From Roridomyces roridus (taxonomy: Eukaryota; Basidiomycota; Agaricomycetes; Agaricales; Mycenaceae): a stretch of DNA of 64,000 nt. A program made the translations under genes and the position numbers. Each line of letters opens with the position of its first letter. Position 1 is the first letter of the stretch. The notes beneath the pieces are model-generated. The model saw only the letters and a list, made by a program, of their open reading frames with translations, searched no databases and was not told the DNA's origin. Of this stretch, positions 1-11,597 are shown one piece after another. Where the stretch lies: NCBI GenBank assembly GCA_029378245.1, contig JARKIF010000008.1, forward strand, positions 2,356,001 through 2,420,000, in the 5' to 3' direction.

Positions 1-1069
1 GAAGGATGGTGACTGGTGGGAAACGCGAGCCATTGTGAGTATGGGATGGCGCGCGCGACGTCATAGCTGCGCTAATTGTCCGTCGAGACAAGACGGTGAC
101 ACGGGTGTACGGATGATTGAGACTGGCGGCGATGATGAGCAGTAACGATAGGCGAAAAACGTCATTCGTCTTCTGCAGGAGTCTACGCCGAAGGTCAGTT
201 ATCAGTCAAGTCAATTGTGACGAAAAACGGACCTGCCGCCTCGAAAACGCTAGTCCCCACCGAAAACCCCGTGTGAATGCAATCCCATTGTGAATTCCCC
301 TTCACAGGAATCTATGGCGAGTCGGTACCGAGTTAGACCTCGCAGAAGATACGACGCACCTTCTTGGGGCCTCCGCGACTGCACCACGCTTGGTCGTGGT
401 CACGACGTGGCTGAAACCGGTCGGGATGTACAACGCCTTTGCCGATTTGTGGTACAGCCGTCCGCGTAGTGCAGCGTACTCTGCATTCGGAAAACAGCTA
501 GAGAACAGGATGAGCCCGAAACCTTCAGCGAAACGATCCGACGCACCCGCTACTGACACTTGCGAACGCCATGTCGTCTGCTGACTCTCTCCGCTTTCCG
601 AAATGCACTTGGAAGCGAGGTGTGGTCCAGCGCGGGTAGAATCATCTTGCCCCGAGTTTGAGTGTTCAGGAATGACTCGATATCCATGCTTGAGGCACGG
701 TCGGGGCGAGGACACGGCGGGAATGGGACAACTCACCTCAAATGCCACTCAGTGAAACGGAGTCTCAGAGTCTCAGAGGATCCTCTACTGCAGCTGCCAC
801 GCGCGTTCGACGAGTCTTCCTGCCCTCAGAGTCAGAGACGAGACACGGAGCCTCAGCCTGGATATAGGCGTCAGCGAAAGCCGTGTCGTTGGAGCGCGAC
901 CATGGACCTATAGAGGAGACGGGACTAGGAGTCGGGACAAATGTCGACTCTGGGATTCAGAGTGTCGACCCAGGTCGGCGAGACTGAGGTTATCGTGGAG
1001 ATGCTGGTCAGGTGAGAAGACGAATTGATGCGCCCCGACCGCCATCATCATTTCCTCCGCACCACCACC
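1..1069. other. No gene recognised
   Basis: I read both strands and found only short open frames without family resemblance, splice structure or codon continuity. The last 100 bases are presumably the promoter and leader of the gene that begins at 1070. Confidence 0.5.
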
Positions 1070-2360
1070 ATGCCGCCCAGACGACAACGGCGTAAATCCA
1101 AGCCTCGAGCCATAAACCCCCTCGAAATCGCCGAGCTCCTGGACCTCACTCTCAGTTTCGTGCACGATATCGAAGATCTCCGCGCCTGCGCACTGGTCAA
1201 CACTGCTTGGATCGCGCCGTCCCAATCTCGCATATTCTCGACCATACGAGTCATGCACGGCCCTGGCACCAACACGGAAGCCAACGCCCAAGTCGCGCGC
1301 CTGTTAGATATACTCTATGACGAGTCCCCGGACCTCATTCGATACATCGTCAATTTGGACGTGGGGCCACTCACCTTCATGAAGGAGAAAATCCAGGACG
1401 ACCTATGCGACCTTGCGTTCTCGCATCTGACCAGCCTCAAAGTCAGCAGTGAGCCTGGCTGGCGCTACGATATGAGGGAGGCCTGCCTGATTCAGAGACT
1501 GGTCAGCACGCCATCCCTCGAATCGGTCTTTATCAACTGCATCTTCAATGGATCGTTGGACCTCCTTCTACTATGGGAACAATGCACCGACCGACTCAAG
1601 CACGTCGTCGTCTGTTCGGGGGTCATGTTTCTGCGAGATGCACTCAAAAGTGATTTTGCCGAGAGACTCAATATCAAGGTCCCCAGCAGTCGTATCAAGC
1701 TCGAGTCGTTTGGGACCCACGACACGCCCGACGTTACCGGGCCATGGCTGGATGACTTCCGCTGCCCATTCGACGTGTCCGCCATCACAGCATACCAATT
1801 CTGCTTCCCCATGGACGACTTTCTCGAAAACATCCTCTCCGAAGCGATGACCAACACCATCGAATTGCTCTCCATCCGCTCCGTTCGCATCACCCTCTCT
1901 CCCTACATAAGTAATATAATCCTCATCCTAGTACGAAATGGTTTACGCGACCAACATCTCCCGCTTCCTCAAAATCACGCAACTCGACATCCGTGGCGAC
2001 CTACACGGTGCCACATACCTCGATTTCCTCCACACCATCCTACCGGAGAACCGACCCCGAATCAAGGCGATCCGATTCCGCGTATTCCAAGAGGTTGACA
2101 TACCAGCACTCGACAAACTGTTATTCGACGCCCAGAACGACTTTTCCGGGCTCAAGATCGTGGAGATCCTTCTGAGCCAGGAGCTGCCGGATCTCGTACA
2201 GAGTGCGCGCGCGGGGGAGTATTTCAAATGGATGGGTCCCAATATCACTTTGCGCTGGAGTGCGTCGTTCTTCTCTTTGGGATTGTGCGCATTCGACTGA
2301 TTTTGTTCTGCAGACTTTGACCACGAGTCCTTCGTGCCGTGGTATCAGAGGATGGTGTAG
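1070..2360 (+). CDS. F-box/LRR-like protein
   Basis: Three exons give about 395 residues. Exon 1 (1070-1882) opens MPPRRQRRKSKPR, a basic leader, followed by an F-box-like helix set around EIAELLDLTLSFVHDIEDLRACALVNTAW (given here only as a region, residues 16-45) ending in the usual A-L-V-x-x-A-W. The rest is leucine-rich and repetitive, like the degenerate LRR tails of Agaricomycete F-box proteins. Intron 1 is 1883-1931 (49 nt); using it, rather than an upstream read-through, restores one frame. Intron 2 starts at the GTGCGT after WRW (about 2261) and ends at TCTGCAG. The stop is TAG at 2360. Proteins of this type are expected to select substrates for an SCF ubiquitin ligase; the substrate is unknown. 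An upstream ATG at 1028 is possible but less likely. Confidence 0.65.
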
Positions 2361-2428
2361 ATAGACTCAATAACACCCTTTATGAGATGAAGAGGAGATG
2401 GATTTGCACATGTATAAGGACCAACAAA

Positions 2429-3707
2429 TTATACTTGAGCAAAATCGTCCCCGAAATCACCACCCCCACCTTCTTCTTCGCACGCAGACGCCCCAATCCC
2501 TCGACGATTCTTGGGTTCCTCGACGCCACCCTCCGCCGCCATCGCCGGATCCGGTATCACAATCCGCCTCCTCACCCTCCGCATCCCCAGCGCCGTCTGC
2601 ACGTCCATGACGTGTTCCGCGTCAGGCGCCTTCGCTTCATTGCTAATGTCGAGACTCGTGGCACCTCCTTCGGGCTGGCGGGCTCGGCGCAATTGACAAT
2701 GAGAAGCCGGGGCCGGCTTGGACGCGCGTGGCTCGCCGGGCATGGGGACAGCTTGATTCTTGACAAGAGTAGACGACGCCGAGCGAGTGCCTGCTGCAGC
2801 TAAGAGCTTGATCGTCATATTTCGAGTTGAGCTAGGAAGGCTCCTTCGAGGTCCATCTAGTAGCAGGCGTCGTGCTGCGAGGCCTGGACAGTGGAGAGTG
2901 GAGGGGAGGGCAGGGAAGGCCGACGTGATAATTTGCAGGGGTCGGGGACGAGACTTCCGAGATGAATGCCGATGGGAAGGAGAGGCAGCCGGGGAGGCAG
3001 GAGTGGCCGTGGAGGCAGATGCGGCCGGAGAGGGAGACGTTGACGGGAATGGAGACGTGATCGGGGAAGGAGAGACCTCCTTGATACACTGCATGCCTTG
3101 ACGATATAGCCTGGCCGGGTGAATGTGAATGTGAATCGCAGGGCTTTGGAGACAGTGTAGATGATCTGCAGGAGCACGAGGCGGAAATGCAAGCGAGAGA
3201 ATGAAGAACGCACCGCGATGAAGAAGTACGCGACTTGGTGTCGTGAGTGAGAGCCAGAAACCTAGTGAAGGCAAGCATGACCACGAATTTGAAGAACTGT
3301 TGCTCTATTAGACACATATGTAGCTCCACCGAAGGCTTACCGATAGAATGACTAGGGTGGCGAGGAGCGTGAAGACACCAGCGAGCACATTGACGTGGAT
3401 CCGAGCCGCCTTGGGATCCTGCTTGGCGGCGTGAAGAGGACCGAGTGGCTGCAAGACGGTCTTGAAAGAGGCGGTGGGGAAGCACTGGAACGCGAGGCTT
3501 GAGGACTCCTGGGGTCAGAATAGCGGGGGACTGGAGCGGAGGGGGACTGCCGGGAGGGACTGGGCGAGGCCAGTCCATACCAAGCGAGGGCCGCCCGAAA
3601 GTGCAATCTGGCATCGTCAGCGTCTCCTGCACAACTCCAACCCATTCGCCCGGAGCCGGGCGTTCTCGCAAGTCGACAGAGTGGCCAATAGTTTGCGCCC
3701 GATGCAT
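2429..3707 (-). CDS. Predicted membrane protein with disordered tail
   Basis: This is a multi-exon minus-strand gene. One exon (about 3513-3345) reads AAKQDPKAARIHVNVLAGVF and continues TLLATLVILS, a clear hydrophobic segment, up to a GTAAGC donor. Small exons follow, with FFKFVVMLAFT, VAYFFIA and IIYTVSKALRFTFTF, giving further membrane segments. The C-terminal region (about 150 residues, stop at 2429) is proline-, serine- and glycine-rich with an acidic end, GGGGDFGDDFAQV. I do not recognise a named family. The N-terminal exon probably contains MPDCTFGRPSL near 3620. The first exon and its phase are uncertain, and frames change at several short introns, so the model is approximate. Confidence 0.45.
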
Positions 3708-4653
3708 GATTTGAAAAGGGGCGCAGCTACGTAACTGCCGCCTGCGTTCCCATCAATTACCTTGAGTAACTTCAGTGAACGAAAAGAAGGATGAAGCGCG
3801 AAGACAACGCAACCAGTCCTGATCACGATCCTTTCCCGCCCCGCCTCCTCCGAGTCCCAGCCTCCACCTGGGATGAAATTGCCTTGTAGCTCGATTTCGG
3901 TGACACGGAAGTTGAGGGCGCCGGCTGAGTAGCCACTTTATTGAATGGAGGAGCGAGAGTGCCTTGGCCCCGTCACGGTCGGAATGCGTGGAAGATTTTG
4001 CTCGTGCTGGCTGACTTGAACCTCGGATATGGTGACCAAATCAACGAGCAGGTTTGAGTCTCTGGGCCAGACTCCAGCGTTGATGGAGATGGTCATTGGT
4101 CTGTGTAAAAAAGAGAGTCGCCGACCCGGCAATCAGAAATCGCATGCCCAAAATGGTCACCTTTGATCTCTCTCAGCCTCGTGGAGAGAACAATCTCAAG
4201 TCACACTCCTCAACAAACCGACGTCTTCAGGCACGTCCGGAGGATACCCGTCGCTTCCTTGGCTCAGTTGTAAACAGTCCCGCCTGCAACGAGTCAGCCT
4301 TTGCCTCTCGTATGGGTTCGATCCCCGAAGGAAGCTGGTCGTGGCGTCCCGCCTTTCGCAGAACTTCCCCTGACAAGGGAAGGTGAGGGTGCGTCGTCTA
4401 GGAGTTGAGTTCTGGTTAACAATCGCAGATAGCGTCGCTCCACATGGCATCCTTTTTCGTGTGTTTTCGATATCTCCTGCCTCCGAGTCGAGGCGAAGAA
4501 GCATATTCTTCGTTAATCTGCAGGCACCGTCGAATTGTTGTCCAAAGGCAACATAAAGGAATCTGAGGAGCATCTTGGACTTGGATGGTTCGAACATTCG
4601 AAGGTTCTGCATCTATATGACATCTAAGTAATACACGAACTTCCAGTACATCC
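3708..4653. other. No gene recognised
   Basis: Only short, unrelated open frames occur here. A tRNA T-arm-like stretch at about 4317-4331 (GGTTCGATCCCC) has no matching acceptor or anticodon arm and is not called. Confidence 0.4.
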
Positions 4654-6750
4654 CTAGTGAAATTCCGTAACATCCAAGTTGGACTTTGCTACCAACTCTG
4701 CAAGATCCTGCAGCCCTTCCTCGCCATCTCCATCGCAAGCAATATTCACCAGCTGCTCGTGTATCGCCCCGGTGCTACACCGCAACGGGACAATCCAATG
4801 CCGCCCAAGACTTCCCTCGCGCAGTCGCATAACATGAATAATCATACGTCCTTCGCTCCTTGCCGCTCGCGCTAAGGTATCGTGCCACTCGAGCCCAGCT
4901 GCCCCAGCAATCCAATCCAACGCCTCCCGGTTCGCGGCGAGTGAAAAAACCTCGACTCGAGGCCCCGCATGCGTGTAGTCGAACAGAACGAAATACCCCT
5001 TGCCCGGATCACCCCATTGGCGCATGCACTTGACGGCGTCGGTGAAGATTTGGAGTTTCATACGCATGTAGTCACGATGCAGGAGGGCTCGCATGAAGGC
5101 TCGGTGGCCCAATGTCACCCAAGGAGTTCGACCACCTGAATAGTATTCGATCATCGAGGTCGGCCAGGCTTGTTATTCACTTACGGAGTAGGAATCCATG
5201 CAATTTACACGCGGCTCTATGCCCATTCTGCCAGTCGACAGCCTGGCATGCATTCGAGCAATAATACAGCGACTTGCAGCCTTTACATCGCTTGAGGTCT
5301 TTCGTGGGGCCGAACATCCCACACTATCAGAATCTCAACCCAGGGCGAATGGAAACCAAGACAAACCACACACCAATGTGTTGTCGCACGCTCGCATGCG
5401 GATGGCGCTAGCCGAGTCGAAAGACTCGAAAAGCGCAGCTGTCTCTTTAGCCTGGGTGGCAAACTGGGTCCATGCCTCGCGCATCTCTGGCACGAAACGC
5501 GTTATCGCTCCCTCATTCTCGGAAAGCGCAGAAAGCACACTCTTCCCGGATCCATCTCCCCAGTACGGCGTACAGGACGGGAGCACATCAAGCAAGATGG
5601 ACTTGAGATCACCGCGCAGGTCATCGAGAGGACGGTGTTGTGCACACACGGCTACCACCTCAATGAATCCGAGGGAAATAGACGGCCGGATGGAGTGGTG
5701 TAGCGTCTGGTTGTTGAATAGCCGTTGGAGAGGGTTCAAACATTGGTTGACCAGGACCGAAGGCTCCCAATCCACGTCCTCGCTGCGGAAGATATGAACC
5801 GCGCGTATGGCACGAACTAGACCGCCAACCAGGTTTTGCCGGACAAGTTGGATGACGAAGCGACCCGTCAGTTCGGATTTGCCGACATCAGGCCCCTCGA
5901 GAGCGTTCATTATGAATTGAAGGAGGGTCGTGAAAGGTAGAAGGAAGCTCAGGTATTCCCTCCTCAGCCGTGGGTTGTCGAACATATCGATCGCATAATG
6001 AAGGTGGCGCAGGGACCACATGGCCAGGACCGAAGGACCATGATCGCCGACGCCCTCCACAAAAGTCTCCAAATTTGCGCGCTTGCCGAGGTTATCGTCG
6101 GCCATGAATGTAACCACGGAGGTGAAAAGTACGAGGTGATAATGCGAGGGTTGTCCAAGGGTTGGGTCCTTCTTCAGTGCAAGGACAGCTATCCAAGCAC
6201 GGGACAGAACGCCGTAAAATCCGGGCATGGAGACAACAACTTGCGTCATCTCGGGATAGTTCTGCAGGTTGTACGCGAATTGGATGACCCGGGAGCATGT
6301 TACCCGATCCATGTCATCGTATCGGCGAACCCGGTGGTGAGCCTCGAGAAACTCATACCAGCGCCAGACGCGAGACCAAAGCTCAGGAGCTGCTTCTCGC
6401 GGGACGTTCTTGGTGGAAGCCAATGCGTCCAGAGACTTCATCGCCAGGTGATACGTGCCGGCTTCGTCGGGCGTGAATATGGCAAAGTCAGGATCACTGT
6501 TGGGGATTCTGGCTGGGTCGAGGAGCTGGTAGACCAGAGGGAGAAGATGGACCAGTTGAGGTTGATTCGAAGGTCGAGTCAGGTACTCCACCAGTCGATT
6601 CATGTGCTGAGTGGAACCAGCTGCTGTCGCCTGTGCCAAACGCTGCGAAGTGACGTTGGAGAAGATTCTCGGCGTGGGGAGGATGTTGAGACGAACCCGC
6701 ATGGTAAGTGGCAGATGTTGGAGAGCACTGAGTTGAAGGCTTGCATGCAT
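4654..6750 (-). CDS. MYND zinc-finger protein, family II (intact copy)
   Basis: The start is ATG at 6750 (MHASLQLSALQHLPLTMRV), chosen because the second copy at 16821 begins MHKCLQLDALDKLPVSIQ. A helical, armadillo-like region of about 450 residues (PLVYQLLDPARIP, ELWSRVWRWYEFLE) is followed by the MYND finger, split by an intron after CDNTL. It continues CGMFGPTKDLKRCKGCKSLY and then YCSNACQAVDWQNGHRAACK, giving the C-x2-C, Y-C-x3-C and H-x3-C zinc ligands. A last exon encodes about 160 residues (HRAFMRALLHRDYMRMKLQIF onward) and stops at 4654. MYND fingers usually bind proline-rich peptides in partner proteins; the role here is unknown. It is divergent with copy A, sharing the 0.5-kb gap 6751-7219. 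No break is seen. Confidence 0.75.
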
Positions 6751-6948
6751 GATGGTGAAAGGAGAAACCAAGACGGGTCGATGGGTGCAGTTGTTATTGA
6801 TCCGAAAAAGGCCGAACAGGGGCAGTCTGTGGCTCGAACTCTGCTACAACCTGAACTGGTCCAAAGATCCTTATGGATCGAGCGCAGTACTAGTATTAAA
6901 TATCCCGGGGATTGGTGAATATTGTACCTAGTCGTTGAGGATAGGATA

Positions 6949-7060
6949 CGGGTGGAAGCGCAGTGCGATTGACAATTGGCGCGCGATCCAGATGAATAGT
7001 CCAGAAGTACATCCAGAATACGGCAGAGGAATGAGCTGTTGTCCGGCCAGGTGCGCCAAC
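6949..7060. repeat. Short dispersed repeat, first copy
   Basis: About 110 bases beginning GGAAGCGCAGTGCGATTGAC recur in direct orientation at about 9331-9450, where they lie beyond the 3' end of copy A. Here they lie in the divergent promoter region. The function is unknown; the repeat may be a relic of a duplicated gene border. Confidence 0.7.
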
Positions 7061-7219
7061 TGAGGGGGAATTTTTCTTGCGGATACTCGAGTCGGAACGA
7101 CCCAGACGTCGAGAATCGAGATGAGATGACGGTGGCACGAGTGGAAATCCAGCAAAAAGCGGAAGAAAAGGACCAGGGATGTTTTTGAGGCACAATTCAG
7201 ACGCGTCTCCCATTCCGTC

Positions 7220-9082
7220 ATGGCGGTTTGGATCAAGTTGGACAAAGTTTGGCCGAGTTTGAGAGGCCTATTGATCTCGTACCACCACCATCGTTTCCCC
7301 GTCCGTCAGCTCCCTCCCGCATATACTCGCCAATTCCTGTGGCGCCCCCCATACAGCTCGCTTGGTCTGATCCCCGCGCATGGGACGAAAAGTGGGCGAA
7401 ATTCCTCGCCGAGTTCGCTGCCCGACTGGGAGTCGCATTGCTTCCCACGGCGCCGACCTTCTTTCTCGAGGCTTGTAACCTTCGGTGTCTGACCTCAAAG
7501 TTCAGCACACATACCCCGGAACAACGCCACGATCTGATTCAGCACACCCGTAGCCTCCGGAAAAGCTTGTGCAGCATCCAGATGAATATGACTCGCGTTG
7601 CGGCTCCCTACTTTGTCGGAAAAGAGAGGCTGCGTCGACGATGGATGGAGGCAACGCCGGAAACGCGTGGAGATCTCATTCTCTCCGGTCTGGTCAACAC
7701 TTGCTCCGCCTACCCCGCTCTTCATGACGCCCGTTACTATTGCGCAAAAGAGATGGATGTCGAGTCGCATCGACGAGACGGTCGACTCTTCCTCGATCTT
7801 TTGCAGGAGATGATGGTTCAGAACCCGACCGATAGCGACCCAGACAGCCCAACATATATCTCACATCCCGCGTGGGACGCAATGGCGGCCGACCAGGAAG
7901 CCTGGACTTCGACGGATAAACAGTTCGCACTCACGTTCATACTTGCAGAACGGAACATGTTGATCGGTGAGACTTTGAGTATATCATTCCAAACCAGCGC
8001 TGAGTCACAATCACGTAGGCTTCGTCGTACTCTTCGCGCTTTGCTCTTTCCTTGAGAGACCGATCCCCCAACTCACTCTGTCCAAAGCGACTCACAAGCC
8101 CCCAAAGAGAGTCAAAGCCGGCGTGAATCCTCCTCTGAAAGCCGCACTGCGTATGCTTTACGGGGAGGAGGCGACAAAGGGTTTCACACAAGCTGCGCGC
8201 GAAAGTAACCAGGGATATTGCATTCAAGAGCAAGAGATGTACGCAAAAGACAAGCAGCTTTGTCATTCGTGCAGGCAACCGAACGATGCGACGACAAAGT
8301 ATCCGCGCTGCAAACGGTGCTGGGATACAGTGCAGAGAGAAGTCTTGTATTGTTCCTCGTTCGTGACGTTCATATTTGTCTTGTTTATTCCAACCGTTGA
8401 CCTGTAATTTCGCAGTGATTGTCAAAAGGTCGACTGGAAAGCTGGGCATAAGAAGGAGTGTGGGCGTTGGCTCCAGTTCGAGGATTTCACGCCTTCCACT
8501 CCCGAACAGCATTCCTCTCACATCGGCCCTCCGCTCCACGGCTTCAAGCGCTCCGGAGCACTCATCTGGCAAGTATCAGAACTCAACAGACTATCTCCCC
8601 AGTACGACTACATTGTTTTCTTGGAGTACGATTGCATATACGTCTCCTTCCCCCTCCCGCCTATCCGCGCCGCCTTTTGCGCCTGTCGAGACAAGGCATT
8701 GACGACAGGTGATTGCTGCGCCGTTGCGATGCTTGCACAGTTTCTTCTCCGAGTCTTTGTGTACAAGAATGACCCGTCGCCACAGACTATTGGTGTCAAC
8801 CCAGCTGCTATGCATATGATGAAGCAGATCATGGACGAGTACGAGTTGCCGGAGATTGTGATCGCGGTCAACGAGATGGAGCAGCGGATGTATACAGATG
8901 GAGGGCGTCGCCCGTCCGTGATTCTTTTTTCCCTCTATCATTCGGTGATTCTGATTCTCCCCACCAGACCTCTGATTGTCGAGGCGGGGATCTCGGCGGC
9001 ACAGTGGGGGGCAATGGCATCCATCTGGTATGTAGAAGCTGGAGAGATTTCGGTTCCAGGCGCTCAGGTACAGTCTGCCTAG
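7220..9082 (+). CDS. MYND-I family protein, copy A (apparently intact)
   Basis: This is the first member of a roughly 530-residue family. It has an N-terminal domain (PPIQLAWSDPRAWDEKW to ERNMLIG, about 220 residues), a hydrophobic GFVVLFALCSFL at the exon 2 start, a MYND finger (CHSCRQPNDATTKYPRCKRC, W, then YCSS-intron-DCQKVDWKAGHKKEC), and a C-terminal domain (IGPPLHGFKRSGALIWQVSE, VSFPLPPIRAAF, CRDKALTTGD). Introns lie near 7970-8018, 8363-8416 and 8910-8963. No in-frame ATG lies close to the conserved start. ATG 7220 works if a 53-nt intron (7257-7309) is removed, which joins the frames exactly. The last exon diverges from the family after SAAQWGAMASIW (YVEAGEISVPGAQVQSA). Function is unknown beyond probable protein-protein contact through MYND. 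Confidence 0.7.
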
Positions 9083-9330
9083 AGCAGGGAAGCAGGAAGA
9101 AGTGTGTTCATGGTCGTCCTAAGGCTGTCTGTATTCATGTTGTTTTCTTGGCAAAAACATTTTTAAAAGTGTTTCGTATCATCCAGTTTTCATACTTGAA
9201 CGACAGCTCGCGCGTGTCTGCACCGTCAATGAGTAGGAGCAGCCGAAAGGTGTATGACATTAAATACTCCGCTCATGCCGGTGTTTACCTAGTGGCGTGG
9301 GCAGATGTTAACTACTTCCACTGAGGGCCG

Positions 9331-9450
9331 GGATGGAAGCGCAGTGCGATTGACAATTGGCGCGCGATCCAGATCGGCGAGAATAGTCCAAATGTACTTA
9401 CAATGTGATACAGAAGCCCGCAGAAGAACGAGCTGCTGTCGGGACAGGTG
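9331..9450. repeat. Short dispersed repeat, second copy
   Basis: This is the partner of the repeat at 6949-7060, with a few short insertions. It lies between the convergent genes A and B. Confidence 0.7.
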
Positions 9451-9545
9451 TGCCAACTGAGCGATGCAACACGAATATTGTAGTTTTGGGCAAGAAACCA
9501 AGAAATACATACTTTCATACCGCGGCCTACCACCGGAACTCAAGA

Positions 9546-11260
9546 CTACGCAACGGGAACAATCCCAATGTCCACCCATGTAGAAGGCATTGCCTTCCAC
9601 TCTGCCGCCGAAACCCCTGCGTCAAGAATGATAGGTCTGCATGCAGAAAAATGAATTACTAATTAGGATCTCCCAGTGATAGAGGAAACACGACATGGGG
9701 TACGCACGAACGAAGCTCTCCATCTGATTGCATCTGCCGCTCTATCTTGTTGACCTCGTCCATGATGTCCGGAAAATCGAACTCTGTCAAGAGTTGCCCC
9801 ATCATAGAGCCTGGCTTGACACCAATCATTCGCAGTCGCGGGTCGTCGCAGTGGAAAGAGCAGAGGAAATGTCCGAGCATCGCGACCGCATGACGATCGC
9901 CTGTTGCCATCGCCTTGTCTCTGCAAGCGCGGAAAGCTGCGCGAATCGACGGGTGTTGGAAGGAAACATATACGCGCTCATACTCCAAGAAGATGATGTA
10001 GTCGTACTCGGGGGACAGCCTATTGAGTTCGGACACTTGAAATATGAGTGTTCCGGAACGTTTAAAACCGGGGAGTGGAGGGCCAATTTGAGGAGTCACA
10101 GATTGCTGCTCAGGAGCCGAGGTCGCCAAATCCTCGAGGTGGAGCAAACGGCCACACTCCTTCTTGTGTCCAGCTTTCCAATCGACCTTTTGACATTTGC
10201 TGAGGGATTTATGGTCGGCAAGTCGAAATGAACAAGACAAAATGACGAACGAGGAGCAGTAAGTAACCTCTCTTCCCACTTCATCCCAGCATTGTTTGCA
10301 GCGTGGGTATCTGATCTCCGTTTCGTTCGGTTCCTTGCACGTCTGGCAGACTTGTTTGCCCTTCGCGTGGGCCTCTTTGCGTTGAATATGATCGGCCTTC
10401 TCATTTTCCCGCGCAGCTTTCGTGATACCCTTGGCCGTCTCATCCCCGTAAAGCCCACGGAGTACGTCTTCCATGGGACGGCTCACGCGGCTTTTGGGCT
10501 TCACAGGCTTGTGAGCGCCTGTGGAATTGATTTTGGGCAGGGGTAAATCAAGCAGAGAGCGAACCGTGAAGCATAGAACAAAGCCTTCCGGAGGGAATTA
10601 AGCAGCGCTTCGGAATAGAATGCTCTGAGCCTCACCAATCAACATATTTCGGTCGGCCAATATAGATGTGAGGACAAGCTCTTTGTGACCCGTGACTTGT
10701 TGCTCAGCCGCAAGGGCGTCCCACACGGGATGTGAGATATAAATTGGGGTGTCCGGGGCAGTGGCAGTCGGGTTTTGTACCATCATCTCCTCCAAAAGTT
10801 TGAGAAAGAGTCGGCTGTCTCGTCGATGCGATTCGACATCCAGCTCTTTCTCGCAGTAGTAACGCGCTTGATGGAGAATGTCGTAGGCGCAGCAAGTGTA
10901 TACCAAGGCTGCGAGAATGAGATCTCCACGCCTTTCTGGAGTCGCCGACATCCATCGTCGTTGCAAGGAGTCTTGCCCGACAAAGTATGGCGCCGCATCG
11001 CGAGTCATTTCCAGCTGGATCTCGCACAAGGCTTGTCGGACGCTACGAGTGTGCCGGAGCAGACCATCATATTGTTTCGGCCCATGCTTGCTTGCCGTTG
11101 CACACATAGTCTGGAAGTGAAATGCCTCGAGAGACAAGGTCGGCGGCAGCATGGCATGTATGAAAGCAAAGTATTTCTGCCACTTTTCGTCCCATGCGCG
11201 CGGATCGGAGGAAGCTAATTGGATGCTGGGTGGGACTGCATGAAGCATTGGCGAGCTCAT
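9546..11260 (-). CDS. MYND-I family protein, copy B (apparently intact)
   Basis: The start is ATG at 11260 (MSSPMLHAVPPSIQLASSDP). Four exons follow the family plan. The N-terminal domain runs to DRNMLIG and a GTGAGG donor at about 10650. Exon 2 carries GFVLCFTVRSLLDLPLPKIN and the first half of the finger, CQTCKEPNETEIRYPRCKQC then YCSS. Exon 3 starts KCQKVDWKAGHKKECG and runs to the end of the C-terminal domain (IRAAFRACRDKAMATGDR). Exon 4 is PIILDAGVSAAEWKAMPSTW then VDIGIVPVA and stops at 9546. All eight MYND zinc ligands are present and I see no frameshift. It is convergent with copy A and in tandem with copy C. Confidence 0.72.
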
Positions 11261-11597
11261 TTGGGCTGCAGTGACTCGCTGCGAGCAGCGAGATGGACGT
11301 GGTGCTGAAAATTGTTTGTCGTTGATCCGGTTGCTGATCCGCCCGATCCTTCTTGGAAGTGATCTTCCACAAGCACTCAAAACACCCTCAAAAATAGTAT
11401 ACTCCTGAGAGGCCAAGGGGTGCCTGTTGGTGGATACTTGGCACAAAATTGACAAACACAATCGTTCAGTTGATTCGCTGAAGGAATTCAACTTCGCATC
11501 GAATTACTTGGGCCCCAGTCTTACATTTTGCCCCAGAAACCCAGAAGTACATAATTTCAGCTCGTAAGGACGCCAGACGCCAGCATACCGCCTAAAC

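Noticed and set aside
2760..3101. Glycine/glutamate-rich plus frame
   Set aside because: It is the complement of the serine/proline-rich tail of the minus-strand membrane-protein gene.
4310..4335. Possible tRNA from GGTTCGATCCCC
   Set aside because: No acceptor stem, D arm or anticodon arm could be placed on either strand.
6749..6918. Plus-strand frames opposite the MYND-II gene (5998-6918)
   Set aside because: They are shadows of the minus-strand gene, which has a finger, introns and a paralogue.
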